From: Daejeonella sp. JGW-45
GTDB taxonomy: Bacteria > Bacteroidota > Bacteroidia > Sphingobacteriales > Sphingobacteriaceae
Direction: 5' to 3'
DNA length: 64,000 bases
NCBI RefSeq assembly: GCF_029360805.1
Contig: NZ_JARKNC010000008.1
Span: 124,001 to 188,000 of the forward strand
Shown: piece after piece, positions 17,461 to 27,143 of the stretch
Position numbering within the stretch: the first letter of the stretch is position 1
How the letters are laid out: each line of letters begins with the position of its first letter
Made by a program: the position numbers and the translations under genes
Notes under the pieces: model-generated
The model's database searches: none
What the model was told of the DNA's origin: nothing
Seen by the model: the letters and a program-made list of their open reading frames with translations, nothing else

Positions 17461-19566
17461 TTATTTACCAAGTTTAAAAGCAACAACATGGTCGCCTTTT
17501 TCGGCGCCGAGCCTTGTTCCACCGCAGGCCACAACAACATATTGGACCCCATCGACCATGTAAGTGCTCGGTGTTGCATAGCCCGCTGTTGGAAGGTCAG
17601 CTTCCCACAATAGTTTCCCGTTGATTTTATCGAATACCCGGAACTTACCGTCCTTTGTAGCCGCAATGAAGATTAAACCACTGGCCGTCACTACCGGGCC
17701 CCCATAATTTTCGGTACCGGTCGGGGGAAGTCCCTGGTCTTTATATTTTTTAACATCTCCCAACGGCACTTTCCATTTATGTAAGCCAGTATTCAGGTCG
17801 ACGGCTGTCAGGATTCCCCAGGGTGGCTTAATACCCGGATCGCCGTTGCTATCCAGAAATTTACTGTAACCTTTCAGGTCCCAGGGCTCCACAGCACTGA
17901 ATACATCCTTCGCCGAAGCTGCTTTATCCTTGGCGCTTTCATCATCAAACAGATAGCTTATGATCGCATTTCTGTCCTCACTCGAAATTTGCGGGAATCC
18001 TGGCATCTTTCCTTTACCTGTGGCTATAATCTCGTAAACTTCTGTTTTCTTTAACGTGTTTTTGATAGTTTTCAGCGCAGGAAAGCCGCTTGCCGGATTT
18101 CCAAATCTATCTACACCATGGCAGGGACTGCAGTTTTGCACATACATCGCCTGTCCCCGGCTCATTTCGCCCAGGTTTGTGTTTGATTTAATAGTAACAA
18201 TCCAGGGAACTTCGTTAGAATTGACATATAAAATACCATCCTTATCTGCCGCAGCTCCGCCCCACTCTGCTCCGCCATTAAGCCCGGGCACTACCAGTGT
18301 GGGTTTATCGCTCAGCGGATGAAATATACCCCTCACAGTTCCTCTATATACCTGGAGCAGAGAATCATAATCCGGAGAGGATTTATGAAGATCTGATTCG
18401 GTGATCAAATTTCTGGAGACCGGGGCCGGTATAGTTGGCAGAGGTTGCGTCGGCCAGGCCTCCTCCTCTGCAACCGGTGATTTTGGTACTGCGACGTCTT
18501 CGATCGGGAAAATTGGTTTCCCTGTTTTTCTGTCGAACACAAAAACATGACCGGATTTTGTAAACTGGGCAACGACATCCATGCTTTTGCCATTCCTTTT
18601 TATGGTTATCAAGTTTGGTGGTGAAGGGATATCCCTATCCCAGATATCATGTCTTACGAATTGATAGTGCCAGATCCTCTTACCCGTATTAACATCTAAG
18701 GCAAGCAGCGTGCTGGCAAATAAGTTTGCTCCTTTCCTGCTCCCGCCAAAAAAATCCGGAGCTGCCGATCCGGTAGGCGCGTAAACAATACCCCGTTTCT
18801 TATCGATCGCCATTCCGGTCCAGTTATTCGCACCGCCCACAATTCCCTTGTCATGTACGTCCGCAGGCCAGGTGTCATGACCAAACTCGCCTGGCAAGGG
18901 TATCGTATGAAAAACCCATGCTATCTTTCCGGTCCTGACATTGAAGGCTTGAATAAAGCCAGGTGCGGCTCCGGCGCTTTCCATCATCACAGTTGGCATA
19001 ATGAGCAGGTCTTTGTAGATGGTACCCGGGGTTCTCGACATCAGATACTTCTTTTCCAGGGCTTCAGGTTTACCAAGGCCAGATTTTAAGCTTACCCGGC
19101 CATTGTTGCCAAACTCTTTAACAGGCTTCCCCGTCTTCGCGTCGAGGGCATATAACCACTGATCATAACTGCATAATATACGCTTATCCGCGCCATCCTC
19201 CCAGTAGGTCACCCCCCGGTTAACAAGAAATCGTTTAACGGTATCGGGATTAAATCGCCACTTCTCTTCGCCGGTCGCCCCATTTAAGGCAAATACATTA
19301 CCTGCTGCAGAGATCCCATAAAGTACTCCTTTGATAATTATCGGATTACACTGGAACACTCCTGAGTCACCTGTGTTATATTGCCAGGCGACTTCAAGCC
19401 GGTTAACGTTCGATCTGTTTATCTGATCCAGCTTAGAATAATGATTCATTTCTGAGCCTCCAAGATATGCCGGCCAGTCGCCTTCATCATTTACTTCCCC
19501 GGTAAACGCAAACATGCCCAACACCAGCATTGATAAAATACAGAGAAACAGTAGTAGTTTTTTCAT
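17461..19566 (-). CDS. PQQ-dependent dehydrogenase with inserted cytochrome c domain
   Basis: 701 residues. A signal peptide or anchor (about 3-22) is followed by GDWPAYLGG and an eight-bladed quinoprotein propeller, with repeats such as YALDAKTGKPVKEFG and LALDVNTGKRIWHYQ. A c-type haem site NCSPCHG lies at about 477-483, followed by a short cytochrome c domain with GKMPGF supplying the axial methionine. The last propeller blades follow, so the haem domain is an insertion. Such enzymes oxidise sugars or alcohols in the periplasm and pass electrons to the respiratory chain. It follows SusD2 and precedes ThuA1, so it probably oxidises the ligand brought in by SusC2/SusD2. The organism would have to make or import PQQ. 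Confidence 0.88.
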   Translation of the reverse strand: MKKLLLFLCILSMLVLGMFAFTGEVNDEGDWPAYLGGSEMNHYSKLDQINRSNVNRLEVAWQYNTGDSGVFQCNPIIIKGVLYGISAAGNVFALNGATGEEKWRFNPDTVKRFLVNRGVTYWEDGADKRILCSYDQWLYALDAKTGKPVKEFGNNGRVSLKSGLGKPEALEKKYLMSRTPGTIYKDLLIMPTVMMESAGAAPGFIQAFNVRTGKIAWVFHTIPLPGEFGHDTWPADVHDKGIVGGANNWTGMAIDKKRGIVYAPTGSAAPDFFGGSRKGANLFASTLLALDVNTGKRIWHYQFVRHDIWDRDIPSPPNLITIKRNGKSMDVVAQFTKSGHVFVFDRKTGKPIFPIEDVAVPKSPVAEEEAWPTQPLPTIPAPVSRNLITESDLHKSSPDYDSLLQVYRGTVRGIFHPLSDKPTLVVPGLNGGAEWGGAAADKDGILYVNSNEVPWIVTIKSNTNLGEMSRGQAMYVQNCSPCHGVDRFGNPASGFPALKTIKNTLKKTEVYEIIATGKGKMPGFPQISSEDRNAIISYLFDDESAKDKAASAKDVFSAVEPWDLKGYSKFLDSNGDPGIKPPWGILTAVDLNTGLHKWKVPLGDVKKYKDQGLPPTGTENYGGPVVTASGLIFIAATKDGKFRVFDKINGKLLWEADLPTAGYATPSTYMVDGVQYVVVACGGTRLGAEKGDHVVAFKLGK

Positions 19567-19595
19567 ACGTTTTTATTTACAGATTCTTATCGGTG

Positions 19596-19644
19596 TCAGG
19601 TATGAGGTATCAGGCCGCTCAAACCTGATACCTCATACCTGATT
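19596..19644. repeat. 7-bp-period inverted repeat (E2)
   Basis: Seven heptamers in register fill the gap between SusD2 and the PQQ dehydrogenase. The first three (TCAGGTA, TGAGGTA and a variant) are the exact complement of the last three, giving a perfect 19-bp stem (19596-19614 with 19624-19642) and a 9-nt loop. It is both a heptamer array and a hairpin. It may set the ratio of SusCD to dehydrogenase transcript. Confidence 0.75.
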
Positions 19645-19645
19645 T

Positions 19646-21361
19646 CTACCACCCCGGATTTTGTTTATAGTTTTTATTTAATGTAAGCTCTAATGATGCA
19701 AGTGGATTTAAGTAATCCCGCTCCGGTTTAAAGCCATATCCCGCGGGCAGTGCTTTTAAATAAGGATCTATGTATCCGTTTGCATCCAGGTAAATATTAG
19801 TACCTGGTTTCATTTCCGGGAAATCGGCCTGAACGAACCTCGCCCCCAACGATCTTTTGTTCACAATTAAGTGATGTGCCCGCCATCTCAGGAAATCTTG
19901 CAGCCTTAATCCTTCAAAAGCCAGCTCAACTCTTCTTTCCCTTCTAACCTCATTTATGATAGGTGATAAAGAAGGGAAATCCCAGTTAGGGTCATTTGTG
20001 ATACCATTCAATTGCAAACGTGCCATTCCAACGCGGTCTCGCAATTTATTTATTGTCAGGTCTACATCTGCCTGGGTAATCTCTCCCAACTCAGCACGGG
20101 CCTCTGCATAGTTCAGCAAGGCCTCAGCGTATCTGAAAATGATTGAACCAATCTGCGACTGGTAATAATTTTGCTTCAAGTTTTCACCCCATGCGTTTGA
20201 GTGTTTTTTTAATTGGTACCCGGTTACGTTCAAATAAGAACCTGTTTGATGAAGGTCCGCTCTTTTAAAGAACGTGGTATCATTAGCGCCGAGAATATTA
20301 AGCGCATCACCGGGAACCCAGATACTTTGTGCCAGACGCGGGTCTCTGTTTTTCACAACATTGGTCAGGTTTGCATCACCGGCATACAGCGGGCTTCTGG
20401 ATATAGGCATACCGTCTATTGATAAATAGCTATCTACCATATCTTTCGTAACACCCATACCCATTCCCCATATACTTGGAGCCCAGCGAACCAATCCAAG
20501 GCTTGCATCCCATTTCTTCCAGAGCATCACCTCTGGATTACTACTGTAATCATTCTGTCCGAACAGGTAAGCATAGCTGTTCCTGGGATTGCCAGAGGTA
20601 TAAACATTATAATCTCCGCCATCAATAAGTTGCTTTGCAGCATTACGGGCCAGTTCCAGATATTTCCTGCCGTCAGAACCTGTCACTCCAAAAGGAGTTC
20701 CCGCGTGATATTTCTCCCAGGTACCTTCAAAAAGCGCAACCCGGGATTTGAGCAATTTTGCCACCTGGCTGTTTAAGCGCGACGCAGAAGCCTGGCCTTT
20801 ACCCTTCATTAACAGGACGGCTTTGTCCAGGTCGGCTAAAACTGAATCGACCACTACGTTGCGCGGTGTCCTGGCCATTTGCAGCTCGCTGGAATTTTGA
20901 TCCAGGGGCTTATTTACCCAGGGCACATCCCCGTAATCGCGCACCAATGCAAAGTAAAAGTAAGCCCGGAAAAAATAAGCTTCCCCTATAAATTGGTTAA
21001 TCGAAGCTGCAGGTGCGGATACTCTTTTGTAATTTTGAAGGAAGTAGTTTACGCTTCTTATGTTAGTCCACGACGACGACCATGCACCACCTGAAGCCGG
21101 TACGATACGGGTTCCTGCTAAAGTTGGGTTAAACCCAACCAAGATCAGATTATCGCTATTACCGTCCAGCAGGTTCATATCGTTCCTGGTTTCATTTGGA
21201 AACACCGTGTAATACTGGTTCACATACATTTCCAGGTCCGCAGCAGTTTTCCAATACACATCGCCGGATACGGCATCCAATGGTTGCTTATCCAGGAACT
21301 CCTCCTTACATGAACCCAGAACAAGAATAAACAGGATGATATATAAATTATAGATTTTCAT
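19646..21361 (-). CDS. SusD/RagB family outer-membrane lipoprotein (pair 2)
   Basis: 571 residues. Lipobox LGSC is followed by KEEFLDKQPLDAVSGDVYW, typical of mature SusD. IIFRYAEALLNYAEARAELGE and RRERRVELAFEGLRLQDFLRWR are the conserved SusD motifs. It is the surface ligand-binding partner of the STN-type SusC whose gene ends 11 bp upstream. It is clearly distinct in sequence from the SusD at 11270, which suggests different ligands or different parts of one ligand. Confidence 0.93.
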   Translation of the reverse strand: MKIYNLYIILFILVLGSCKEEFLDKQPLDAVSGDVYWKTAADLEMYVNQYYTVFPNETRNDMNLLDGNSDNLILVGFNPTLAGTRIVPASGGAWSSSWTNIRSVNYFLQNYKRVSAPAASINQFIGEAYFFRAYFYFALVRDYGDVPWVNKPLDQNSSELQMARTPRNVVVDSVLADLDKAVLLMKGKGQASASRLNSQVAKLLKSRVALFEGTWEKYHAGTPFGVTGSDGRKYLELARNAAKQLIDGGDYNVYTSGNPRNSYAYLFGQNDYSSNPEVMLWKKWDASLGLVRWAPSIWGMGMGVTKDMVDSYLSIDGMPISRSPLYAGDANLTNVVKNRDPRLAQSIWVPGDALNILGANDTTFFKRADLHQTGSYLNVTGYQLKKHSNAWGENLKQNYYQSQIGSIIFRYAEALLNYAEARAELGEITQADVDLTINKLRDRVGMARLQLNGITNDPNWDFPSLSPIINEVRRERRVELAFEGLRLQDFLRWRAHHLIVNKRSLGARFVQADFPEMKPGTNIYLDANGYIDPYLKALPAGYGFKPERDYLNPLASLELTLNKNYKQNPGW

Positions 21362-21372
21362 GACTGTAAAAT

Positions 21373-24300
21373 TTAAAATGTAATGTTTAGACCACCTACA
21401 AATGCGCGGGATAGCGGATATACAGGAGTGCCTGCAGCCGATCTTACGTTTGTTTCAGGATCAAATGATTCCATCATTTTTGAAAACGTAAATACATTTT
21501 CACCTCCTACATAAAACCTGGCTTTTTGAATACCCACCCTTCTGGATATTTGTGTAGGTAATGAGAACCCAAGTTGAATATTCTTCAGACGCATGTAAGC
21601 GGCATTCTGAAGATACCTGGACTGAACCTGCTGATTCTTGAAGTTTTCTGCAGTCAGGTATGGTCTGGCGAAATAAGAATCGGTATTGGACGGACTCCAG
21701 TAATCCAGCGTATGTGCAGGAATGATCGTACTGGTCCAGGATCCGCCGAAGCCGTAGAAAAATTGGCTGGACATCCACAGATCTCTTTTTCCTACACCCT
21801 GCAAGAACATAGAGAAGTCGAATAACTTATAACTTACGCTTCCGTTTATTCCGAATAAATACCTGGGAGAAGTATTTCCAATCACTTTCATGTCCCCAGG
21901 ATTAGCCAGCGTCTGATTGCCATTAGTAATTTTCCCGTCACCGTTCAGATCCTTATACCTTACATCACCTGCGCCCCACCTGCTATACAGACTGGCCTGG
22001 TTAGGCCCCGCGGCTGCTTCCGCGTCAGTTTGAAACAGTCCTGCAGTTTCATAGCCCCATACCTCGCCGTAATTCTGGCCGTTATAGAAGTTACCTATAA
22101 AGTTGGTCGGATTATTATATTTCGTAATTACTGTTTTGTTATCTGAAAGCACTAACCCTATATTATAGTTCAGATTATTGTTTACCGATTGTCTCCAGTT
22201 AATAGCGAGTTCGATACCTTTTGTTTCCAGGGTAGCGTTGTTATTCAGCGGAACACTCGCTCCGTAAATAGCCGGCACAGATTCTCCCGGCCCGAACATA
22301 TTTTCCGTCTTCCGGTTATACCAGTCTAAAGTAAAACCTAAGCGGTTATTAAGAGCTTCGGCATCAATACCGAAATTGAGGGTCTTAGATGTCTCCCAGG
22401 TTAAGCCAAGGCTTCTGTTAGAGGGTACGGTAGTATATACCGGCCGCTTTCCATCAATTATCCAGGGCAAATTAGTCTGTACCGGAACGGTCTCCACGTG
22501 CAGATAGTTGGCAACGTTCTGGTTGCCCAGCGAGCCGTAAGATGCGCGGAGCTTCAGTGCATTTACAACATTGGATACAGGCTCCCAGAATTTCTCTTTC
22601 GAGATATTATACCCAACCGAAGCAGACGGGAAGAAGCCCCATCTCCTGCCGCTTTGGAACCGCGACGACCCGTCATACCTTCCGTTTAGCTCAAGGAGAT
22701 ACTTTTCACTGAAATTATATGAAAATCGCATAAATGTGCCCAGAGTAGACCAATGCGACATGTTTTCATCCACGTCCTTATCACCTATCGCGGTGCTGAT
22801 CGCAGGTACCTCTTCACTGATCAAGTCCCTGCGCCAGCCGTTAAGAACCAGGTCGTTGGACAGTTCAGCTTGCCCGCCCAGCATTACAGCGAAGGAATGA
22901 TTTTTAATCTGCCTGGTATATTCTGAATACACGTTAGAAGTGAAATATTCATTATAGGATAATTCCTGGAACATTCTGTTCCAGTTTTGGCTATAATGCT
23001 TAATAGGCGTTACCCCATCAGTGGCTAATCCCCAAATAACTTTTCTATGATCACTCCTTCTGTAACTATTTGTATTAAAGCTGACATCACCGTTAACCTT
23101 CCAGTTTTTAGCCAGTTTCAATTCAAATGAAGGGTTTAGCCATAAATCGGTAATGTACTGCTTATCACTGCCACCATTTGCCAAAACCGGGGGTTGGTTC
23201 TTGTCCATCGCAAAATCCCCATTGGGAGTATAAACCGGATCCGTTGGCCATGATATTCCCAAACTTGAGAAGAAACTCTGTCTGTCGCTTGCAATCTGTG
23301 ATTGAAAATATTTTTGATAACTCCGGTTAAGTTTGGCTTTCACTGATACGGTAAACTTCTCAGTAACCTTCATGGAGATATTTGAAGTCAGATTATATCT
23401 TTGAAATTGTTCATCAGCAAAGTTCAGTTTACCCGGCTCACTCAACCAGCCCAAGCCAACGTAGTAGTTTGTATTCTTAGAACCGCCGCTTATCCCTGCA
23501 TTATGCCGTTGCGATAGAGCCCAGTCTTTATAAAGTACATCATACCAGTCCGTATTGGCATTTCCCAGGTTCCAGTATCCCCACCCATTAGGGTCACTGG
23601 GATTTTTTACCATCGAGGGAGTATTAACGGGATCGGCCTGATATTTAACGATCCTGGCAAGGGTTTCATCGTTAAATATCCTGTTCTGGCCAGAATTGGT
23701 TGCCGCTTCGTTTATACTATTGGCAAATGTCAGGGAATTAACGAAGCCGGGGAGATACGTAGGCTGCGCCATGGCAAAGCTATTATTATAGCTTACCTTC
23801 ATCTGTTCGTTTAATTTGCCTGATTTGGTAGTGATCAAAATAACACCATACGCAGCCCTTGATCCGTAGATTGCGGTCGACGCTGCGTCTTTAAGTACAG
23901 ATATCGATTCCACATCATTCGGATTAACACTATTCAGATCCATAGGAGCGCCGTCAACAAGAATGTATGGGGAACCGCCTGAAAGGGAGCCAATTCCCCG
24001 TATATTGATGCCCATATTTGCGTTGGCTTCACCTCCAAGACTAGGGTTCGTAGAAATATTCAGGCCAGGCGCAACTCCCTGCAGGGCCTGATCAATATTG
24101 GTTACCGCCCTGTTTTCCAGGCGTTCTGATGTGATCTGGCTTACCGCACCTGTTAAATTCTCTTTCTTTTGGGTACCGTAGCCTACCACCAGTACCTCGG
24201 CCAGCCCCTGCATATCCTCTGCCAGTACTACATCGATTCTCGTCCGGTTGTTCATATTTACCTCCTGGGTAGCATATCCTATTGACGAAAATACAAGTAT

Positions 24301-24894
24301 CCCCTGTCCGGCGGGTGTCGTGAGTCTGTAATTTCCGTCCGCATCAGTAACCGCCCCCGAACCGCTTCCTTTATATTTAACACTTACACCGGGCACAGGA
24401 AGCCCGTTTTTATCGGTAACTTTTCCTGAGATATCGATCTTTTGGTTTTCATCCGCTATTTGCGGCTTCGGAGCGGGACGTTCCAGTTCTTTAATAACGA
24501 TCGTCCGATCCTTAATAGAGTAGGTGAAAGGCTGGTTCTTAAAGCATATTTCAAGCACTTCCAAAAGAGGGGCGTCCGCCACATGAATATTGATCTTTCC
24601 TGCTTTGGTAACCAGACGGTTTGAATAGATAAAATCATAATCACTTTGTGCCTGGATTGCCTTGAAAACATCAACAATTGACGCATTATTTTTAGTCAGG
24701 GTTATTTTCTGAGCATACGTTGATGCACTAACCTGCAGTAAAGCTGTTGCCATTAAGATCAGGACAATATTAATCCTCATAATAATTTTGCGTTTAAGTG
24801 CCGGATTCAAAAACGAAATACCGTTATCTAAATTCAGCCTGGCCCTACTTATCCTCCGGAATTCTCCGGCGGGACCACAATCATAAAATTTCAT
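21373..24894 (-). CDS. SusC/RagA TonB-dependent transporter with STN signalling domain (pair 2)
   Basis: 1173 residues. After a long N-terminal leader (signal core IVLILMATALLQVSAS, about 42-57) comes an STN domain (about 65-135; NASIVDVFKAIQAQSDYDFIY), then a carboxypeptidase-regulatory-like domain, then a plug beginning LAEVLVVGYGTQKKENLTGAV, then the barrel ending GGLNITF. STN domains let the transporter contact a FecR anti-sigma factor when ligand is bound. That fits the FecR and ECF sigma genes directly upstream (25022 and 26307), so this pair is probably self-regulated by its substrate. SusD2 begins 11 bp downstream. Confidence 0.95.
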   Translation of the reverse strand: MKFYDCGPAGEFRRISRARLNLDNGISFLNPALKRKIIMRINIVLILMATALLQVSASTYAQKITLTKNNASIVDVFKAIQAQSDYDFIYSNRLVTKAGKINIHVADAPLLEVLEICFKNQPFTYSIKDRTIVIKELERPAPKPQIADENQKIDISGKVTDKNGLPVPGVSVKYKGSGSGAVTDADGNYRLTTPAGQGILVFSSIGYATQEVNMNNRTRIDVVLAEDMQGLAEVLVVGYGTQKKENLTGAVSQITSERLENRAVTNIDQALQGVAPGLNISTNPSLGGEANANMGINIRGIGSLSGGSPYILVDGAPMDLNSVNPNDVESISVLKDAASTAIYGSRAAYGVILITTKSGKLNEQMKVSYNNSFAMAQPTYLPGFVNSLTFANSINEAATNSGQNRIFNDETLARIVKYQADPVNTPSMVKNPSDPNGWGYWNLGNANTDWYDVLYKDWALSQRHNAGISGGSKNTNYYVGLGWLSEPGKLNFADEQFQRYNLTSNISMKVTEKFTVSVKAKLNRSYQKYFQSQIASDRQSFFSSLGISWPTDPVYTPNGDFAMDKNQPPVLANGGSDKQYITDLWLNPSFELKLAKNWKVNGDVSFNTNSYRRSDHRKVIWGLATDGVTPIKHYSQNWNRMFQELSYNEYFTSNVYSEYTRQIKNHSFAVMLGGQAELSNDLVLNGWRRDLISEEVPAISTAIGDKDVDENMSHWSTLGTFMRFSYNFSEKYLLELNGRYDGSSRFQSGRRWGFFPSASVGYNISKEKFWEPVSNVVNALKLRASYGSLGNQNVANYLHVETVPVQTNLPWIIDGKRPVYTTVPSNRSLGLTWETSKTLNFGIDAEALNNRLGFTLDWYNRKTENMFGPGESVPAIYGASVPLNNNATLETKGIELAINWRQSVNNNLNYNIGLVLSDNKTVITKYNNPTNFIGNFYNGQNYGEVWGYETAGLFQTDAEAAAGPNQASLYSRWGAGDVRYKDLNGDGKITNGNQTLANPGDMKVIGNTSPRYLFGINGSVSYKLFDFSMFLQGVGKRDLWMSSQFFYGFGGSWTSTIIPAHTLDYWSPSNTDSYFARPYLTAENFKNQQVQSRYLQNAAYMRLKNIQLGFSLPTQISRRVGIQKARFYVGGENVFTFSKMMESFDPETNVRSAAGTPVYPLSRAFVGGLNITF

Positions 24895-24962
24895 ATCTTT
24901 GTTTGGGTTTTAGTTAACAATCTTGTGTCAATCAATATTATAAGGCATAAACCCATACTTCG

Positions 24963-24993
24963 CCGGAGGTGTACCACCACCTCCGGTTTTTTT
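24963..24993 (+). terminator. intrinsic-terminator-like hairpin facing the plus strand
   Basis: A perfect 9-bp GC-rich stem (CCGGAGGTG at 24963-24971 with its complement at 24978-24986) is followed on the plus strand by seven Ts. It lies between FecR and SusC2, both on the minus strand, so the T-run points against the operon. It could stop antisense transcription; on the minus strand it is only a hairpin. Confidence 0.45.
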
Positions 24994-25021
24994 GGGCTCC
25001 ACCTAAAACGAGTGTAAAAGT

Positions 25022-26218
25022 CTAAGGCATCACCGTAACCCTCCTTCCTTGTATTTTAAAATGAACGTCACCGGTTAATTCCAGCAATTTCAAAATCTCG
25101 GAAATATTCTTAGACCTCGATACAGATCCTCCGAACCCGGTTCCGATCATCTCACCTTGGTATTCAACTTCTACATCATACCAGCGCGAAAGCATTCGCA
25201 TGATAGTCTTAATGTCTGCATTGGAAAATTGTGTCTTCCCGTTCTTCCAGGCTACTGATTCGGAAATATCTGCCTCCGTTACAGCAATGGTTTGATCTAT
25301 CAGCGATTGCTGGCCTGGTCGCAATTTTACGGTATTATTTCCCGAGCGTACCTTCACACTGCCCTCCAGCAAGGTAGTCTTAACCGATACCTCTTCCGGG
25401 TAGGCGTTTATATTAAAATGGGTTCCCAATACTTCAACCACCTGCTTATGACTAATTACCTTAAAAGGCATAGTCTTATTTTCAGCAATCTCGAAATAAG
25501 CCTCACCAGTTAATTCAACTTTACGCTCATTACCTGCAAATGCCACCGGATAACGTAAGGAAGAGGCAGCATTCAGCCAGATCCGGGAACCATCAGGCAA
25601 GTTTATTTGATACTGTCCTCCGCGAGGTGTTTCTATGGTATTAAATAAGGCAGCATTAGCAGCCTCCTTGGCTGAATTGCCTACAGTGTATACCAGCTGT
25701 CCGTCTTCGGTTTTTACGATGCTAATCCCTGCCTGTCTGGCCAGCTCGCCATCATTAGCATCAGTCAACGATAATTTCGTTCCGTTTGCCAGAGTTAAAA
25801 ATGCCTTATTGCCGCCTGGTAGAACATCCTCTACCACTTCAGCTTTTGCAAGATGCTGAGGTTTTACCTCGTCTCGATGCGAATACAACATAATACCCAG
25901 AGACGCAAAAATCACGATTGCAGCAGCTGCCATCAGGCTGTACAATGAGCGTTTGTAGATATAAGACGACGATTTTTCTATGGTTCCCAAGTCAATATCC
26001 GCCTTGATCTTGTCGTGAACTTTTGCAAGCCTTGTAAGTTCTTCGAATGTGACATCAGACGGATCATCAACTGAGTCCAGTTCCTGCCTGATCAGTTTAT
26101 TCAGGTCTTCTAAACTGGTGATCTTAAAATGCAGGAACAGTAAATTTAATTCCGCATCGGTACACTCCCCGCTTAAAAACTTCTGATAAAGTGGTACTAG
26201 TTGTTCTCGATTTTGCAA
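25022..26218 (-). CDS. FecR family anti-sigma factor
   Basis: 398 residues. A cytoplasmic N-terminal region (1-90) precedes one transmembrane helix (about 91-111, SLMAAAAIVIFASLGIMLYS). The FecR domain follows (about 190-290, with TPRGGQYQINLPDGSRIWLNAAS), then a DUF4974-type C-terminus (about 320-398). It sits between the ECF sigma gene and the STN-type SusC gene, the standard trans-envelope signalling order. It should hold the sigma factor until SusC2 signals that ligand is present. Confidence 0.93.
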   Translation of the reverse strand: MQNREQLVPLYQKFLSGECTDAELNLLFLHFKITSLEDLNKLIRQELDSVDDPSDVTFEELTRLAKVHDKIKADIDLGTIEKSSSYIYKRSLYSLMAAAAIVIFASLGIMLYSHRDEVKPQHLAKAEVVEDVLPGGNKAFLTLANGTKLSLTDANDGELARQAGISIVKTEDGQLVYTVGNSAKEAANAALFNTIETPRGGQYQINLPDGSRIWLNAASSLRYPVAFAGNERKVELTGEAYFEIAENKTMPFKVISHKQVVEVLGTHFNINAYPEEVSVKTTLLEGSVKVRSGNNTVKLRPGQQSLIDQTIAVTEADISESVAWKNGKTQFSNADIKTIMRMLSRWYDVEVEYQGEMIGTGFGGSVSRSKNISEILKLLELTGDVHFKIQGRRVTVMP

Positions 26219-26306
26219 AACAATAATTCTTTTTATTGCTATTACGCATGAGATTAGTCCGCCATCTACCTGGAGGACAAAAAAATATTCGGAAAGACAA
26301 GGAAGT

Positions 26307-26897
26307 TTAGAAACTGGTCAGGACCAGTGAGAAGATAAAGAAAAAGAGAGCATTCTGTTCCCTGAAGATGTACCCTTTCACGCTTCTGGTCGCTTTAACT
26401 ATATGACCGTTAATAGTGGATGAAGAAATTCCTAATGCAGCACCTGCGTCTTCATAGCTTTTTCCCTCCAGTTTGCACAATGTAAAAACAAGCTTCTGCT
26501 GCGATGGTAAATTGTTTATGGCTTTATTCAGTATTTCATTCGTTTCCTTTAGGAAAATTTCCTCTTCTACATGCACATACATCTCTGAGTTGGCAGATTT
26601 AATTAATCCCTGGAGTTTCTCCTCCCGGGCCAACTTGCGATAAAAGTCATAAACAAGGTTTTGTGCGATTGTGTACAGGTAAGACTTAAACGACTGGTCC
26701 GGATCAATGCCCTGGCGTCGGTCCCATATCTTGACGAAGACATCCTGCATCAGTTCTTCAGCGATTACTTCAACACGCACCATCTTAAGAACCTTTCTAT
26801 AGATCCTCAGACTATATTGATGATAGAAATAATCCAAGGCCTGACAGCTCCCGTCACGGAGTTGAATCAATAGCTCTTTTTCATCCTCAGTATACAC
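26307..26897 (-). CDS. ECF-type RNA polymerase sigma-70 factor
   Basis: 196 residues. Region 2 (QALDYFYHQYSLRIYRKVLKM to DVFVKIWDRR) and region 4 (NLPSQQKLVFTLCKLEGKSYEDAGAALGISSSTINGHIVKA) are both clear. The C-terminus ends in a hydrophobic tail (ALFFFIFSLVLTSF), which is common in Bacteroidota ECF factors next to SusC genes. It begins an operon with FecR, SusC2, SusD2, the PQQ dehydrogenase and ThuA1. Its own promoter (C) has the shared direct-repeat architecture, so the sigma gene is itself a target of the unknown regulator. Confidence 0.94.
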   Translation of the reverse strand: MYTEDEKELLIQLRDGSCQALDYFYHQYSLRIYRKVLKMVRVEVIAEELMQDVFVKIWDRRQGIDPDQSFKSYLYTIAQNLVYDFYRKLAREEKLQGLIKSANSEMYVHVEEEIFLKETNEILNKAINNLPSQQKLVFTLCKLEGKSYEDAGAALGISSSTINGHIVKATRSVKGYIFREQNALFFFIFSLVLTSF

Positions 26898-27037
26898 TTA
26901 ATTAGTTTTTTAATAGAGTCTTTAAGATCTGACTGCTCAAGTATCTAAAATTACAATCTGACTATTTGCTCGTTTTGAATCAAACTAATAGTTGATCATA
27001 ATGATGAGCAAAAAATTGTGCAAAGGAACTCCTAACT

Positions 27038-27094
27038 CAAATTTAGCCTGCATTCCCAGGATAATCTGATACTTTTTTTCATATTGGTAATACT
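27038..27094 (-). promoter_or_regulatory. promoter C: 21-bp direct repeat upstream of TAAATTTG
   Basis: On the minus strand AGTAT (27094-27090) and AGTAT (27073-27069) are 21 bp apart, followed by a 23-bp spacer and TAAATTTG (27045-27038). The ECF sigma ATG lies 140 bp further on, leaving an AT-rich leader with no recognised structure. Proximal half-sites in C and A share AGTATC(A/T)GATTA. Spacing is identical to promoters A, B and D. Confidence 0.78.
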
Positions 27095-27143
27095 ATATTT
27101 CAGAAAGTATAACAGGGTGTTATAAACGGAAGCTGCAGGTCGT

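Noticed and set aside
17349-17666. N-terminal extension of the ThuA1 frame
   Set aside because: The extension overlaps the PQQ gene and translates heptamer repeat DNA; the paralogue has exactly the shorter length.
24955-24959. single ATACT upstream of SusC2 as an operator
   Set aside because: There is no second half-site 21 bp away and no -7 element at the required position.
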